A stretch of DNA of 64,000 nt from JAIRVZ01 sp031553755. Its GTDB lineage: Bacteria > Bacteroidota > Bacteroidia > Bacteroidales > Azobacteroidaceae. The translations under genes and the position numbers were made by a program. Under the pieces are notes generated by a model. It was given only the letters and a program-made list of their open reading frames with translations, had not been told where the DNA came from and made no database searches. The stretch covers positions 59,907-123,906 of the forward strand of contig JAVBKZ010000008.1 of assembly GCA_031553755.1 (NCBI GenBank), in the 5' to 3' direction. Of the stretch, positions 38,782 through 46,321 are shown in pieces; the first letter of the stretch is position 1, and each line of letters starts with the position of its first letter.

Positions 38782-39987
38782 ATGAAATACATCATCATAC
38801 TCGGAGATGGAATGGCCGATGAGCCTATTGAATTTTTACAAAACAAAACTCCTTTACAAGCTGCCCATATTCCCAATATCACCCGATTAGCTCAAATAGG
38901 AAGAACCGGAATGCTTCAAACCGTACCCGAAGGATTTCAACCGGGAAGTGAAATCGCTAATTTATCCGTTTTAGGATATAATGTTGCTGAAATATTTGAA
39001 GGAAGAGGTTCCCTTGAAGCAGCAAGCATGGGTATAGAAATCTATCCTGGTGAAATGGCTATGCGCTGTAATTTAATTTGTATTGAAAATGGAAAAATTA
39101 AAAACCATTCAGCGGGGCATATTTCTAACAAAGAAGCGGAAAAACTCATATCTTTCTTAAACGAAAATTTATCGGATAAAAACGTCCGTTTTTTTCCAGG
39201 AGTTTCTTACCGTCACTTATTGAAATTGAAAAATGGGAATAAAAAAATACAATGTACCGCTCCGCATGATGTACCCGGAACCCTGTTCAATGAAGTAATG
39301 ACTCAACCATTGGCTCCCGAAGCGCGAGCAACTTCGGATTATCTGAATAATTTAATTCTCCGTTCGCAGGAATTACTTGAAAATCATCCTGTAAACATCA
39401 AGCGCAAAGCGGAAGGAAAAGATCCGGCCAACAGCATTTGGCCATGGTCTCCGGGATATAAACCCCAAATGAAACCTCTATCCGAATTATATCCGATACG
39501 GTCGGGAGCCGTTATTTCGGCCGTCGATTTAATAAAAGGAATTGGTGTATATGCCGGATTGAAGCCGATAGAAGTAGAAGGAGCTACCGGATTATACAAT
39601 ACAAACTACGAAGGAAAAACCCAAGCTGCTTTAGACGCCTTGAAAGAAATGGATTTTGTATACCTCCATATAGAAGCCAGCGATGAAGCTGGACACGAAG
39701 GTGATGTTGACTTAAAAATAAAAACCATAGAATATTTAGATCAACGTGTAGTAAAACCAATTATGGAGGAAATTTCAAAATGGGATGAACCCGCAACAAT
39801 CGCCCTCCTTCCCGACCACCCGACACCTTGCAGTATCCGGACACATACCAACAAACCTATTCCGTTTATTATTTATAAACCGGGCAAACAACCCGATGAT
39901 GTGGTCGCTTATGATGAATTTGCTCCCATCAAAGGAAGTTATGGACTTTTGAAAGGAGATGAATTTATTAAAGAATTTTTCAGTTAG
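38782..39987 (+). CDS. apgM: Cofactor-independent phosphoglycerate mutase (ApgM type)
   Basis: 401 residues of the archaeal-type ApgM family, common in Bacteroidota. Metal and phospho-enzyme residues lie in ILGDGMADEP (N-terminus), GSEIANLSVLGYN and HIEASDEAGHEGDVDLKIK, then LLPDHPTPCSIRTH. It interconverts 2- and 3-phosphoglycerate in glycolysis. It converges on the array recombinase, whose stop codon is 9 bases away, so the cassette array begins directly next to a core gene. Confidence 0.94.
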   Translation: MKYIIILGDGMADEPIEFLQNKTPLQAAHIPNITRLAQIGRTGMLQTVPEGFQPGSEIANLSVLGYNVAEIFEGRGSLEAASMGIEIYPGEMAMRCNLICIENGKIKNHSAGHISNKEAEKLISFLNENLSDKNVRFFPGVSYRHLLKLKNGNKKIQCTAPHDVPGTLFNEVMTQPLAPEARATSDYLNNLILRSQELLENHPVNIKRKAEGKDPANSIWPWSPGYKPQMKPLSELYPIRSGAVISAVDLIKGIGVYAGLKPIEVEGATGLYNTNYEGKTQAALDALKEMDFVYLHIEASDEAGHEGDVDLKIKTIEYLDQRVVKPIMEEISKWDEPATIALLPDHPTPCSIRTHTNKPIPFIIYKPGKQPDDVVAYDEFAPIKGSYGLLKGDEFIKEFFS

Positions 39988-39996
39988 AAATTTAAT

Positions 39997-41076
39997 TCAT
40001 AAATCATCCAACGGACTTTTGATATTTCCCAACTGACGGTTACTTACTTTGGCATAAATTTCGGTCGTTTTGATATCCTTATGTCCCAGTAATTTTTGGA
40101 TAAAAAGCATATCGGTTCCACATTCCAGCAAATGTGTAGCATAGCTATGACGAAGTCCGTGAATCCCTACTGTTTTGTTGATTTTCGCTTTTTGTATGGC
40201 ACTTTTGAATACGGATTGTACACTACGGATAGCATATTGTCCACCATATTGCCCTTCAAATAAGTATGTTTTCGGATGATACGTGCGATAGTAGTTCCGC
40301 AAATCATCAAGTATAGATGCCGGCAGGGTAACATAACGGTCTTTTTTCCCTTTAGCGGCTTCAATATGCACAAGCATTCGCCCACTATCAATGTTGGTAA
40401 TTTTTAGATTTACAATTTCACTCACTCGCAACCCCATACCATAACACAATTTCAACATGATTAAATGTTTGGAATTTTCTACTTGAGCAAAAATCTTAGC
40501 AATATCGTTTTTACTAAGCACTTTGGGTAAGGATGATTTCTTTTTGGGACGAGGGATTTCCTCAAAAAAAAGTTTCTTGTGGTGCAACACTTGTTCAAAG
40601 TAAAACTTTATTGCATTCATCCGACTGTGAATAACATTTTCCGACAATTTTAGACTCTTTACACAATATAAAAAATATGACCTCAAACGTTCCGGCGTCA
40701 ATGTGTCCACAGGTGTGTTTTTAAGTAAATAAAGCAATTGGGCAAATTCGTTACAATAAGTTTTAATAGTATTCGAACTGTAAGCTTTAAGCAAAAGCAT
40801 TTCTTGCATTCGCTTGAGAGCGGCTCTATTAACAGGATGAATCTGACAAATAACCGACTTACCGATTTCCGTTTTGGGCAACAAGCCAATTTCATTCCTG
40901 ATAGCGTTGCTATCAGGTAAATACCACGATCTTTTCAATGCGCTCCATTTGGCTGTAGGAAATTTTTTCTTCAGTTCATTTTTCAATTCTATGTTGTAGG
41001 GAAAATACACAAAAATAACATTCTTATCAAGATGTTCACCCGTTAAGAATTGGTAATTTTTCAGGTTAAATGACAT
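39997..41076 (-). CDS. Tyrosine recombinase of the cassette array (candidate integron integrase)
   Basis: 359 residues. A SAM-like core-binding domain (about 80-170) precedes the catalytic domain (about 183-359) with R217 (GMGLRVSEI), K242 (AAKGKKDR), H306 and R309 (IHGLRHSYATH), H332 (LLGHKDIKTT) and nucleophile Y341 (EIYAKV). It ends NIKSPLDDL, like the end of IntI1 and related recombinases. The stretch between K242 and H306 is short and I see no IntI-specific extra helix there. Residues 1-80 form an additional domain (VYFPYNIELKNELKKKF, WSALKRSWYLP) absent from IntI. The gene diverges from the cassettes exactly as intI does. It could also be a Xer/phage-type recombinase that took over an attC array. 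Confidence 0.85.
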   Translation of the reverse strand: MSFNLKNYQFLTGEHLDKNVIFVYFPYNIELKNELKKKFPTAKWSALKRSWYLPDSNAIRNEIGLLPKTEIGKSVICQIHPVNRAALKRMQEMLLLKAYSSNTIKTYCNEFAQLLYLLKNTPVDTLTPERLRSYFLYCVKSLKLSENVIHSRMNAIKFYFEQVLHHKKLFFEEIPRPKKKSSLPKVLSKNDIAKIFAQVENSKHLIMLKLCYGMGLRVSEIVNLKITNIDSGRMLVHIEAAKGKKDRYVTLPASILDDLRNYYRTYHPKTYLFEGQYGGQYAIRSVQSVFKSAIQKAKINKTVGIHGLRHSYATHLLECGTDMLFIQKLLGHKDIKTTEIYAKVSNRQLGNIKSPLDDL

Positions 41077-41102
41077 ACGTATTTTGGTTATTTAATTTTC
41101 TG

Positions 41103-41110
41103 CAAAACTA
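41103..41110 (-). promoter_or_regulatory. -7 box of the recombinase promoter
   Basis: Reads TAGTTTTG on the minus strand, exact TAnnTTTG, 26 bases upstream of the recombinase start. A TTG lies 16 bases further up, short of the ideal 19. Confidence 0.5.
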
Positions 41111-41182
41111 CAAAAATAAACATAAACAACGCATATAAAAACACAACATAATTCATTCATTATAAATATTTTCAACAAACAC

Positions 41183-41212
41183 TTGCATCAGTTAAATATT
41201 TTGGTATTTTTG
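41183..41212 (+). promoter_or_regulatory. Pc-like promoter reading into the cassette array
   Basis: TTG at 41183-41185, exactly 19 bases, then TATTTTTG at 41205-41212: the best match to the Bacteroidota promoter in this window. It points away from the recombinase and lies 14 bases upstream of the first crossover core, so transcription would start within or just before the attachment site and run into cassette 1. That is the position of the Pc promoter in integrons. Confidence 0.75.
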
Positions 41213-41234
41213 CGTATATTTAAGAGTTAGCGGC
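41186..41234 (+). other. attI-like attachment site with crossover core GTTAGCG
   Basis: GTTAGCGGC at 41226-41234 is the left boundary of cassette 1 and matches GTTRRRY in its first five positions. A second, perfect GTTRRRY (GTTAAAT) occurs at 41191-41197 in direct orientation, recalling the accessory direct repeats of attI1. The left part is not attC-like, as expected of attI. The outer limits are my guess. Confidence 0.6.
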
Positions 41235-41287
41235 AATATTGAAAAGGCAGTATTAAACTAATTGATTTACAAATAAAAAACAATAAA

Positions 41288-42688
41288 ATGAAAAAGGTAA
41301 AATTAAATTCCAAGTTATTTTGTGTGGCAATGAGTCTATGTTTATTAATTATCACAAGTTGCAATAATGATGATAATGATAACGATGTTCCTGTGATAAA
41401 TAGTGAAATGGTTGTAATGTCTAATATCAATGATCCTCAAATATTTAATTATAAAACATCTGATGGATATAATTGTATTGCATATGGAGAAAGAGATCTT
41501 AATGGTATTCCTATTAATATCGACAATATTAATATGATTGATGAAAATGGTGATTTATATATCAGTATTGGATATAATTCTAATGGACAAATGTCTCAAT
41601 TATCAACTTCCAACAGCACTATTAATATTAATTGGGAAACAAATACGTACGCAAATGTAAAAATCAGTTTACCAGACGGTTCAGAGCAAATCTATACTGA
41701 TTTAGATTTAACAAATAAAGCTTCAAATTCTTCAGTTAAAATGAAATCATCTGGAAAAAAAAGAGAAATGCTAGCAAAAAATCAACTTTACAATGATTTA
41801 AGTTATACACATTCTAAATCTATCACAAAAAGTGGTTCTACAAATGACGAAGTGAATCTTATTGCAAATGTTTACAATCAAGGAGAAGCATCATCTATTT
41901 ATTTTGAAGGAGATGTATTCGTAAAAATACAAGACAAAAAAGACAATATTCTTGATAAAATTAAATTGAAACGAGCAAATAATGGAAATGCTTTTTGCAG
42001 TACTTTCCCTCTATGTCCAAATGGACTTTCAAATCCTGAATCATCGATGGATAAAATATTACAATTGTTCAAACAATCAAAAAGTGATCTTCAAAAGGAA
42101 ATTGAACAACTAACATATATGTTGGAGGATTTGAAAGATGACTATTCTAACATGGTTATTAAAGGTACGAAAACAGTGGAAGCTTTTAGAGAGTATGCAA
42201 AAAAGAGTTTGGAAATAGAAAAAACTTTGACGAATAAAAAAGTAGAATACAAAGACCGATTTGAAACAGATGTAAATATGTATGCTTATGCAGTATTAGA
42301 TAATGCAGTATTTGTTTCTGAAAATAAATATAAAGCTAAATGTGGAGACGAAGGTATTTATCAATTTTCTATCTATCTTGATGATACATACATAAGTAAT
42401 ATATATTTAGAGCCGAGAAATCCAAAAGCCAATGATGGAGGCGATTATCGTTTGTGGATGGAAATCTGTAATATATACGCAGGAACGAGCCTTGAAGTTC
42501 ATCTAATAGGTACTGATGGATACACTCAAGATGGCTATCTTGATTATGATTCCCCACAAGGATTAGGAAGAGCATACATGGACATACCAGTTGCTTATGA
42601 AGCAGGTATAAAAGATAAAATATCAATTACTCTCACTAAAACCAACGGTCAGACTGTAAAAAGAAATATTAATACTGTATTTCAATAA
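41288..42688 (+). CDS. Cassette 1: predicted lipoprotein, unknown function
   Basis: 466 residues. A lipoprotein signal (LLIITSC, Cys near 25) is followed by an acidic NNDDNDNDV linker typical of surface-exported Bacteroidota lipoproteins. The middle has a predicted coiled-coil (about 255-325, KQSKSDLQKEIEQLTYMLEDLKDDY); the C-terminus is beta-rich. No family is recognised. As the first cassette next to the Pc-like promoter it should be the most strongly transcribed. Low-GC codon use resembles the rest of the array rather than the core genome. Confidence 0.75.
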   Translation: MKKVKLNSKLFCVAMSLCLLIITSCNNDDNDNDVPVINSEMVVMSNINDPQIFNYKTSDGYNCIAYGERDLNGIPINIDNINMIDENGDLYISIGYNSNGQMSQLSTSNSTININWETNTYANVKISLPDGSEQIYTDLDLTNKASNSSVKMKSSGKKREMLAKNQLYNDLSYTHSKSITKSGSTNDEVNLIANVYNQGEASSIYFEGDVFVKIQDKKDNILDKIKLKRANNGNAFCSTFPLCPNGLSNPESSMDKILQLFKQSKSDLQKEIEQLTYMLEDLKDDYSNMVIKGTKTVEAFREYAKKSLEIEKTLTNKKVEYKDRFETDVNMYAYAVLDNAVFVSENKYKAKCGDEGIYQFSIYLDDTYISNIYLEPRNPKANDGGDYRLWMEICNIYAGTSLEVHLIGTDGYTQDGYLDYDSPQGLGRAYMDIPVAYEAGIKDKISITLTKTNGQTVKRNINTVFQ

Positions 42689-42701
42689 AGATAAATACTG
42701 C

Positions 42702-42798
42702 CGCTAACAAGCAGTTTGGCATCAGGCGGGTGTCGTTCGTGACTTGAAACATCCTGCGGACATTTCCCGCCCGAACGCCAAGCTGCCGAACGTTGGGT
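42702..42798 (+). repeat. attC1
   Basis: Left box CGCTAAC, right box GTTGGGT. Arms AAGCAGTTTGGC and GCCAAGCTGCC pair; the CAG/CTG pair replaces the CGG/CCG of most other sites, a compensatory change. Inner arm GGCGGG pairs with CCCGCC. The 3' arm has extra unpaired bases (CGAAC side), giving the asymmetry known for integron attC. Confidence 0.85.
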
Positions 42799-42849
42799 GC
42801 TATGTTGGAAGACGGTATCTACAAACTTGACAAAATAATAAATTGAAAG

Positions 42850-43311
42850 ATGAATTTACTAAATGTTAGTTTTGGAATTTATGCTTTTTTGCCACAAGGA
42901 TGGCTTTTTATGGCATTTGTTATTATCCTTGAATGCTTGATTATATCTCGATTGTTAACGAAGAAGTGGTTTGACAAGCAAATTTACGGAATCACAACGC
43001 TGACAAATATTATTAGTGGCATAATCGGAATTATAATTTCTATGATTTTAAATGGAGGTTGGTTTCTAGTTGTCTGGTTTCCATGGGTTAGTCGCCATGA
43101 AATTGATTTGACTAATATAAACTCTTTTCAAGGACTGATGATATTATATGTTGTAGCATTTATACTGACTTTAGTGTTTGAATTAATAAGTAATGGTTTT
43201 TTCTTGAGAAAAAAATATTTAATGAAACAACTTGTAAAAGCTACAATAATAGCAAATTTAGAAAGTTATGGAATCGGAACAATTGTTCTTTATTCATATA
43301 GTTTTAGTTAA
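42850..43311 (+). CDS. Cassette 2: small integral membrane protein
   Basis: 153 residues with four predicted membrane helices (about 15-35, 48-68, 95-118 and 130-150) and a conserved-looking NGGWFLVVWFPWVSRHE loop. No transport or enzyme motif is recognised. Its start ATG is 57 bases into the cassette, and the stop lies 12 bases before the attC box, the compact layout of integron cassettes. Confidence 0.72.
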   Translation: MNLLNVSFGIYAFLPQGWLFMAFVIILECLIISRLLTKKWFDKQIYGITTLTNIISGIIGIIISMILNGGWFLVVWFPWVSRHEIDLTNINSFQGLMILYVVAFILTLVFELISNGFFLRKKYLMKQLVKATIIANLESYGIGTIVLYSYSFS

Positions 43312-43323
43312 CAAAAACACAGC

Positions 43324-43421
43324 ACCCAACAAGCGGTTTGGCGTCAGGCGGGTGTCGTTCGTAGCTTGACAAGTCCTGCGGACATTGTCCCGCCCGAACG
43401 CCAAGCCGCCGGACGTTATAT
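43324..43421 (+). repeat. attC2
   Basis: Left box ACCCAAC (part of GCACCCAAC, complement of the cassette start GTTGGGTGC), right box GTTATAT. Canonical arms AAGCGGTTTGGCGT / ACGCCAAGCCGCC. Confidence 0.88.
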
Positions 43422-43497
43422 GCCACCAGCCGACAGTGCAGTGAACAATAACAAAGAAGAAAATTGTACATTTGAAAAAATAATTGAAAAAAATCTT

Positions 43498-45396
43498 ATG
43501 ACAAAAAAAAATCTTATTCCGATTCTATTTTTAACAGTTAATTTCTTCGTTGCAAATGCGCAGGAAAACAAAGAAATAACAGTTAAAACTTCCGCTTCTG
43601 ATGTTACTATTTTTATTAAAGGTGCGCAGGTTACACGCAAAACGTCAGTGAATTTTCCAGCAGGAAAGTCAACCTTGCGCTTTACCAATCTCTCACCTTA
43701 CATTGATGCAAAAAGCATACAAGTAAAAGTTGATGGAGCAGTAATGGTAATGTCCGTAAACCATACACTTAATTACAACGATACCGCCAAACTCAACAAT
43801 GATGTTGCTGTATATATAAAGCAGATTGAAGCAATTGACGAAAAAATCAAAATAGAACAAACAAACTTGGAAATTATTGCCGAAGAAATTAATTTTCTGA
43901 AAGAAAATAAAAAAATTGGCGGTACAGACAAGGGCATTGAGTATAATAACTTAAAACTTACCGCAGAGTATTACAATCAGCAAATTTCAGCATTGACAAA
44001 CAAAAAAGCGGAAACCGACAAAAAAATCAAAACATTGAACGAAGAAAAAGCGACAATTCAGAAAAAAAATGCCTCTGCGGGCAACATAAAACCTGAAGCA
44101 ACAGGCGAGATTATTCTTGTAGCCGATTGTAAAATCGCATTGTCCGCACCTGTAGAGTTGTCATATTATGTGAATAATGCAAGTTGGTTTCCATCGTATG
44201 ATATTCGTGCAAAGGATATTACGCAGCCAATTGACTTGATTTACAAGGCAAACGTAATGCAAAATACGAAAGAGGAATGGAAAAATGTGAAATTACGGAT
44301 TTCCTCTGCCAATCCACGACTTGGCTCTGTTGCCCCCAAATTGAAAACTTACATGTTGAATTATTGGACAAAACCGCCACGATATGATATTGGCAACAAC
44401 GATTTATCTAATACGGTTTCGGGCATTGTTACAGATGAGAGTGGCGAACCACTTGTTGGTGCGGCAATAACGATTAAAAGCACAACCATTGGGACTATTG
44501 CAGATATAGACGGAAAATATTCACTTGCAATTCCAGCAGGTGGTGGAGAATTGCAAGTTACATATATTGGCTATAATACCAAAACACTACCAATTAACAA
44601 CAGCAATATTAATATTCGTTTAGAAGAAAATGTACAGGCTTTGGAAGAGGTCGTAGTTGTAGGTTATGGGACACAAAAAAAGAGCAACTTGACAGGAGAA
44701 TTGGCTGGTCGTGTAGCAGGAGTTTCAGTACAATCAGAATCAGCCAAACCAAAATCTGTTCCCGTCCCTGTGGCTCAGGTCGAAAATACAACATCAGTAG
44801 AATTTGAAATAAAAACGCCTTATACAATCGCTTCGGAAAGCAAAACAACTGTTGTAGAAATGGAACACTATTCACTATCGACTGAATATGAATATTATTG
44901 CGTGCCAAAAGTAGACAAAGATGCTTTCCTTTTAGCTAATATTGTTGATTGGGAACAGTATAATTTGCTTGAAGGAGAAGTAAATATATTTTTCGAAAAT
45001 ACGTTTGTGGGTAAAACAATTCTTGATGTGCGTTATATGAGCGACACACTGAATATCTCACTTGGCCGAGACAAAAACATAGTTGTAAAACGAGAAAAAA
45101 CGAAAGAATTTACGCAGACAAAATTCCTTTCGTCAAAAGCAGAAGTTACTCGTGATTGGAAAATTTCTGTTCGCAACAACAAACATCAACCTATTTCGAT
45201 GATTTTACTCGACCAAATTCCTGTTTCAACTGTTTCGGAAATAGAAGTAACAACAGAAAAATTGAGCAACGGCATTTTAAATAAAGAAACAGGCGAAGTC
45301 AAATGGAAATTTACTCTTCCGCCCGTACAAAAAACTGAATTTGACTTGCTTTACAAAGTCCGTTATCCAAAAGACAAAAATTTGACAGTAGAGTAA
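43498..45396 (+). CDS. Cassette 3: MuiA-like (DUF4140/DUF4139) protein with carboxypeptidase-like and plug-like insert
   Basis: 632 residues from ATG 43498; longer readings start inside attC2 and are rejected because a good signal peptide (MTKKNLIPILFLTVNFFVANAQ region) begins here. The N-terminal DUF4140 and the coiled-coil (about 100-200) plus DUF4139 C-terminus match mucoidy-inhibitor MuiA-family proteins. Inserted at about 300-400 is a carboxypeptidase-D regulatory-like domain (SGIVTDESGEPLVGAAITIK) followed by VVVVGYGTQKKSNLTGELAG, the start of a TonB-receptor plug. That makes a chimeric surface protein. Role unknown; possibly envelope or exopolysaccharide related. Confidence 0.8.
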   Translation: MTKKNLIPILFLTVNFFVANAQENKEITVKTSASDVTIFIKGAQVTRKTSVNFPAGKSTLRFTNLSPYIDAKSIQVKVDGAVMVMSVNHTLNYNDTAKLNNDVAVYIKQIEAIDEKIKIEQTNLEIIAEEINFLKENKKIGGTDKGIEYNNLKLTAEYYNQQISALTNKKAETDKKIKTLNEEKATIQKKNASAGNIKPEATGEIILVADCKIALSAPVELSYYVNNASWFPSYDIRAKDITQPIDLIYKANVMQNTKEEWKNVKLRISSANPRLGSVAPKLKTYMLNYWTKPPRYDIGNNDLSNTVSGIVTDESGEPLVGAAITIKSTTIGTIADIDGKYSLAIPAGGGELQVTYIGYNTKTLPINNSNINIRLEENVQALEEVVVVGYGTQKKSNLTGELAGRVAGVSVQSESAKPKSVPVPVAQVENTTSVEFEIKTPYTIASESKTTVVEMEHYSLSTEYEYYCVPKVDKDAFLLANIVDWEQYNLLEGEVNIFFENTFVGKTILDVRYMSDTLNISLGRDKNIVVKREKTKEFTQTKFLSSKAEVTRDWKISVRNNKHQPISMILLDQIPVSTVSEIEVTTEKLSNGILNKETGEVKWKFTLPPVQKTEFDLLYKVRYPKDKNLTVE

Positions 45397-45433
45397 AATT
45401 ATTGAATCAAAAAAATGCTATCAAAACGGCGGC

Positions 45434-45530
45434 ATATAACAAGCGGTTTGGCGTCAGGCGGGGGCAAATCGTAACTTGAAAGTTTGTGCGAGAAATTCCC
45501 GCCCGAACGCCAAGCCGCCGGGCGTTGTGC
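45434..45530 (+). repeat. attC3
   Basis: Left box ATATAAC (within GGCATATAAC, complement of cassette start GTTATATGCC), right box GTTGTGC. Arms as in attC2. Confidence 0.88.
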
Positions 45531-45581
45531 GTCAGCGGATTGCTGCTCTACAAAAATTCTAAAAACAGAAAAGCAAAAAAT

Positions 45582-46307
45582 ATGGAAAAAATAGTATTGA
45601 TAGGGAAAGAACGTTACAAACAACAAAAAGCACAACCTGTTGACTTTGTCGATGATAAAAAAACAAATGATTTATTGAATGATATTGAAAATAACCCACA
45701 TATTTTTCTACTCGCTTGCTTAATGCAAAGACAGATAAACTACAAAAAAGCATGGGCGATTCCGCAAAAGATTTTTAGTATTTTGAAAACACATGAAATT
45801 GAAAAATTGTCGCAGCATAGTACGGAGGAATATGTGAGAGTTTTTGAAGAAAACAAGCTACATCGATATAATGCAGACATGGCTGTAATATTTCATAATG
45901 CAGTATTAGACATCAAAAATAAATACGATGGCAATGCTTCTAAAATTTGGAAAAACAAACTCAGTAGTGCCACGGTCGTTTATAGATTTCTGCAATTCAA
46001 GGGTTGTGGAGTAAAAATAGCAACAATGGCAACTAATATTTTGGCTCGTGATTTTAAGGTGGAATTTTCCGATTATTATTCAATCGATATTTCTCCAGAT
46101 GTGCACGTATTACGTGTTATGAAACGAATGGGCTATATTCATGAAAAAAAAACCGAAATGGTAATTTATAAAGCGAGAGAATTGAATCCTGAATTTCCAG
46201 GAGTTATTGATTTGTCGTGCTGGGAAATTGGTAGAAAGTTTTGTAAACCAGCAAATCCCGACTGTAAAAATTGTATTGTTAAAAATGAATGTAAAAAAAT
46301 AATCTAA
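45582..46307 (+). CDS. Cassette 4a: HhH-GPD DNA glycosylase (endonuclease III-like)
   Basis: 241 residues from ATG 45582; upstream in-frame starts lie in the attC. The helix-hairpin-helix is FKGCGVKIATMATNIL with the Lys at the position of the Nth catalytic lysine. The catalytic Asp region is ISPDVHVLRVMKRMGY. The C-terminus carries a perfect [4Fe-4S] motif C-x6-C-x2-C-x5-C (CKPANPDCKNCIVKNEC). Members excise damaged bases. An extra N-terminal segment sets it apart from Nth, so its substrate may differ. A DNA-repair gene as a mobile cassette is unusual. It precedes the secreted protein in the same cassette by 14 bases. Confidence 0.85.
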   Translation: MEKIVLIGKERYKQQKAQPVDFVDDKKTNDLLNDIENNPHIFLLACLMQRQINYKKAWAIPQKIFSILKTHEIEKLSQHSTEEYVRVFEENKLHRYNADMAVIFHNAVLDIKNKYDGNASKIWKNKLSSATVVYRFLQFKGCGVKIATMATNILARDFKVEFSDYYSIDISPDVHVLRVMKRMGYIHEKKTEMVIYKARELNPEFPGVIDLSCWEIGRKFCKPANPDCKNCIVKNECKKII

Positions 46308-46321
46308 ATAATTTTGAAAAT

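Noticed and set aside
43366..43497. Longer N-terminus for the MuiA-like protein, starting in attC2
   Set aside because: It would start with TTG inside the attC hairpin; a proper signal peptide begins at ATG 43498.
45399..45635. Minus-strand ORFs lying in or across attC sites (45399-45635, 47949-48156, 52315-52676, 53689-54017)
   Set aside because: They owe their open frames to the GC-rich attC arms, share translated attC sequence and have no conserved features.
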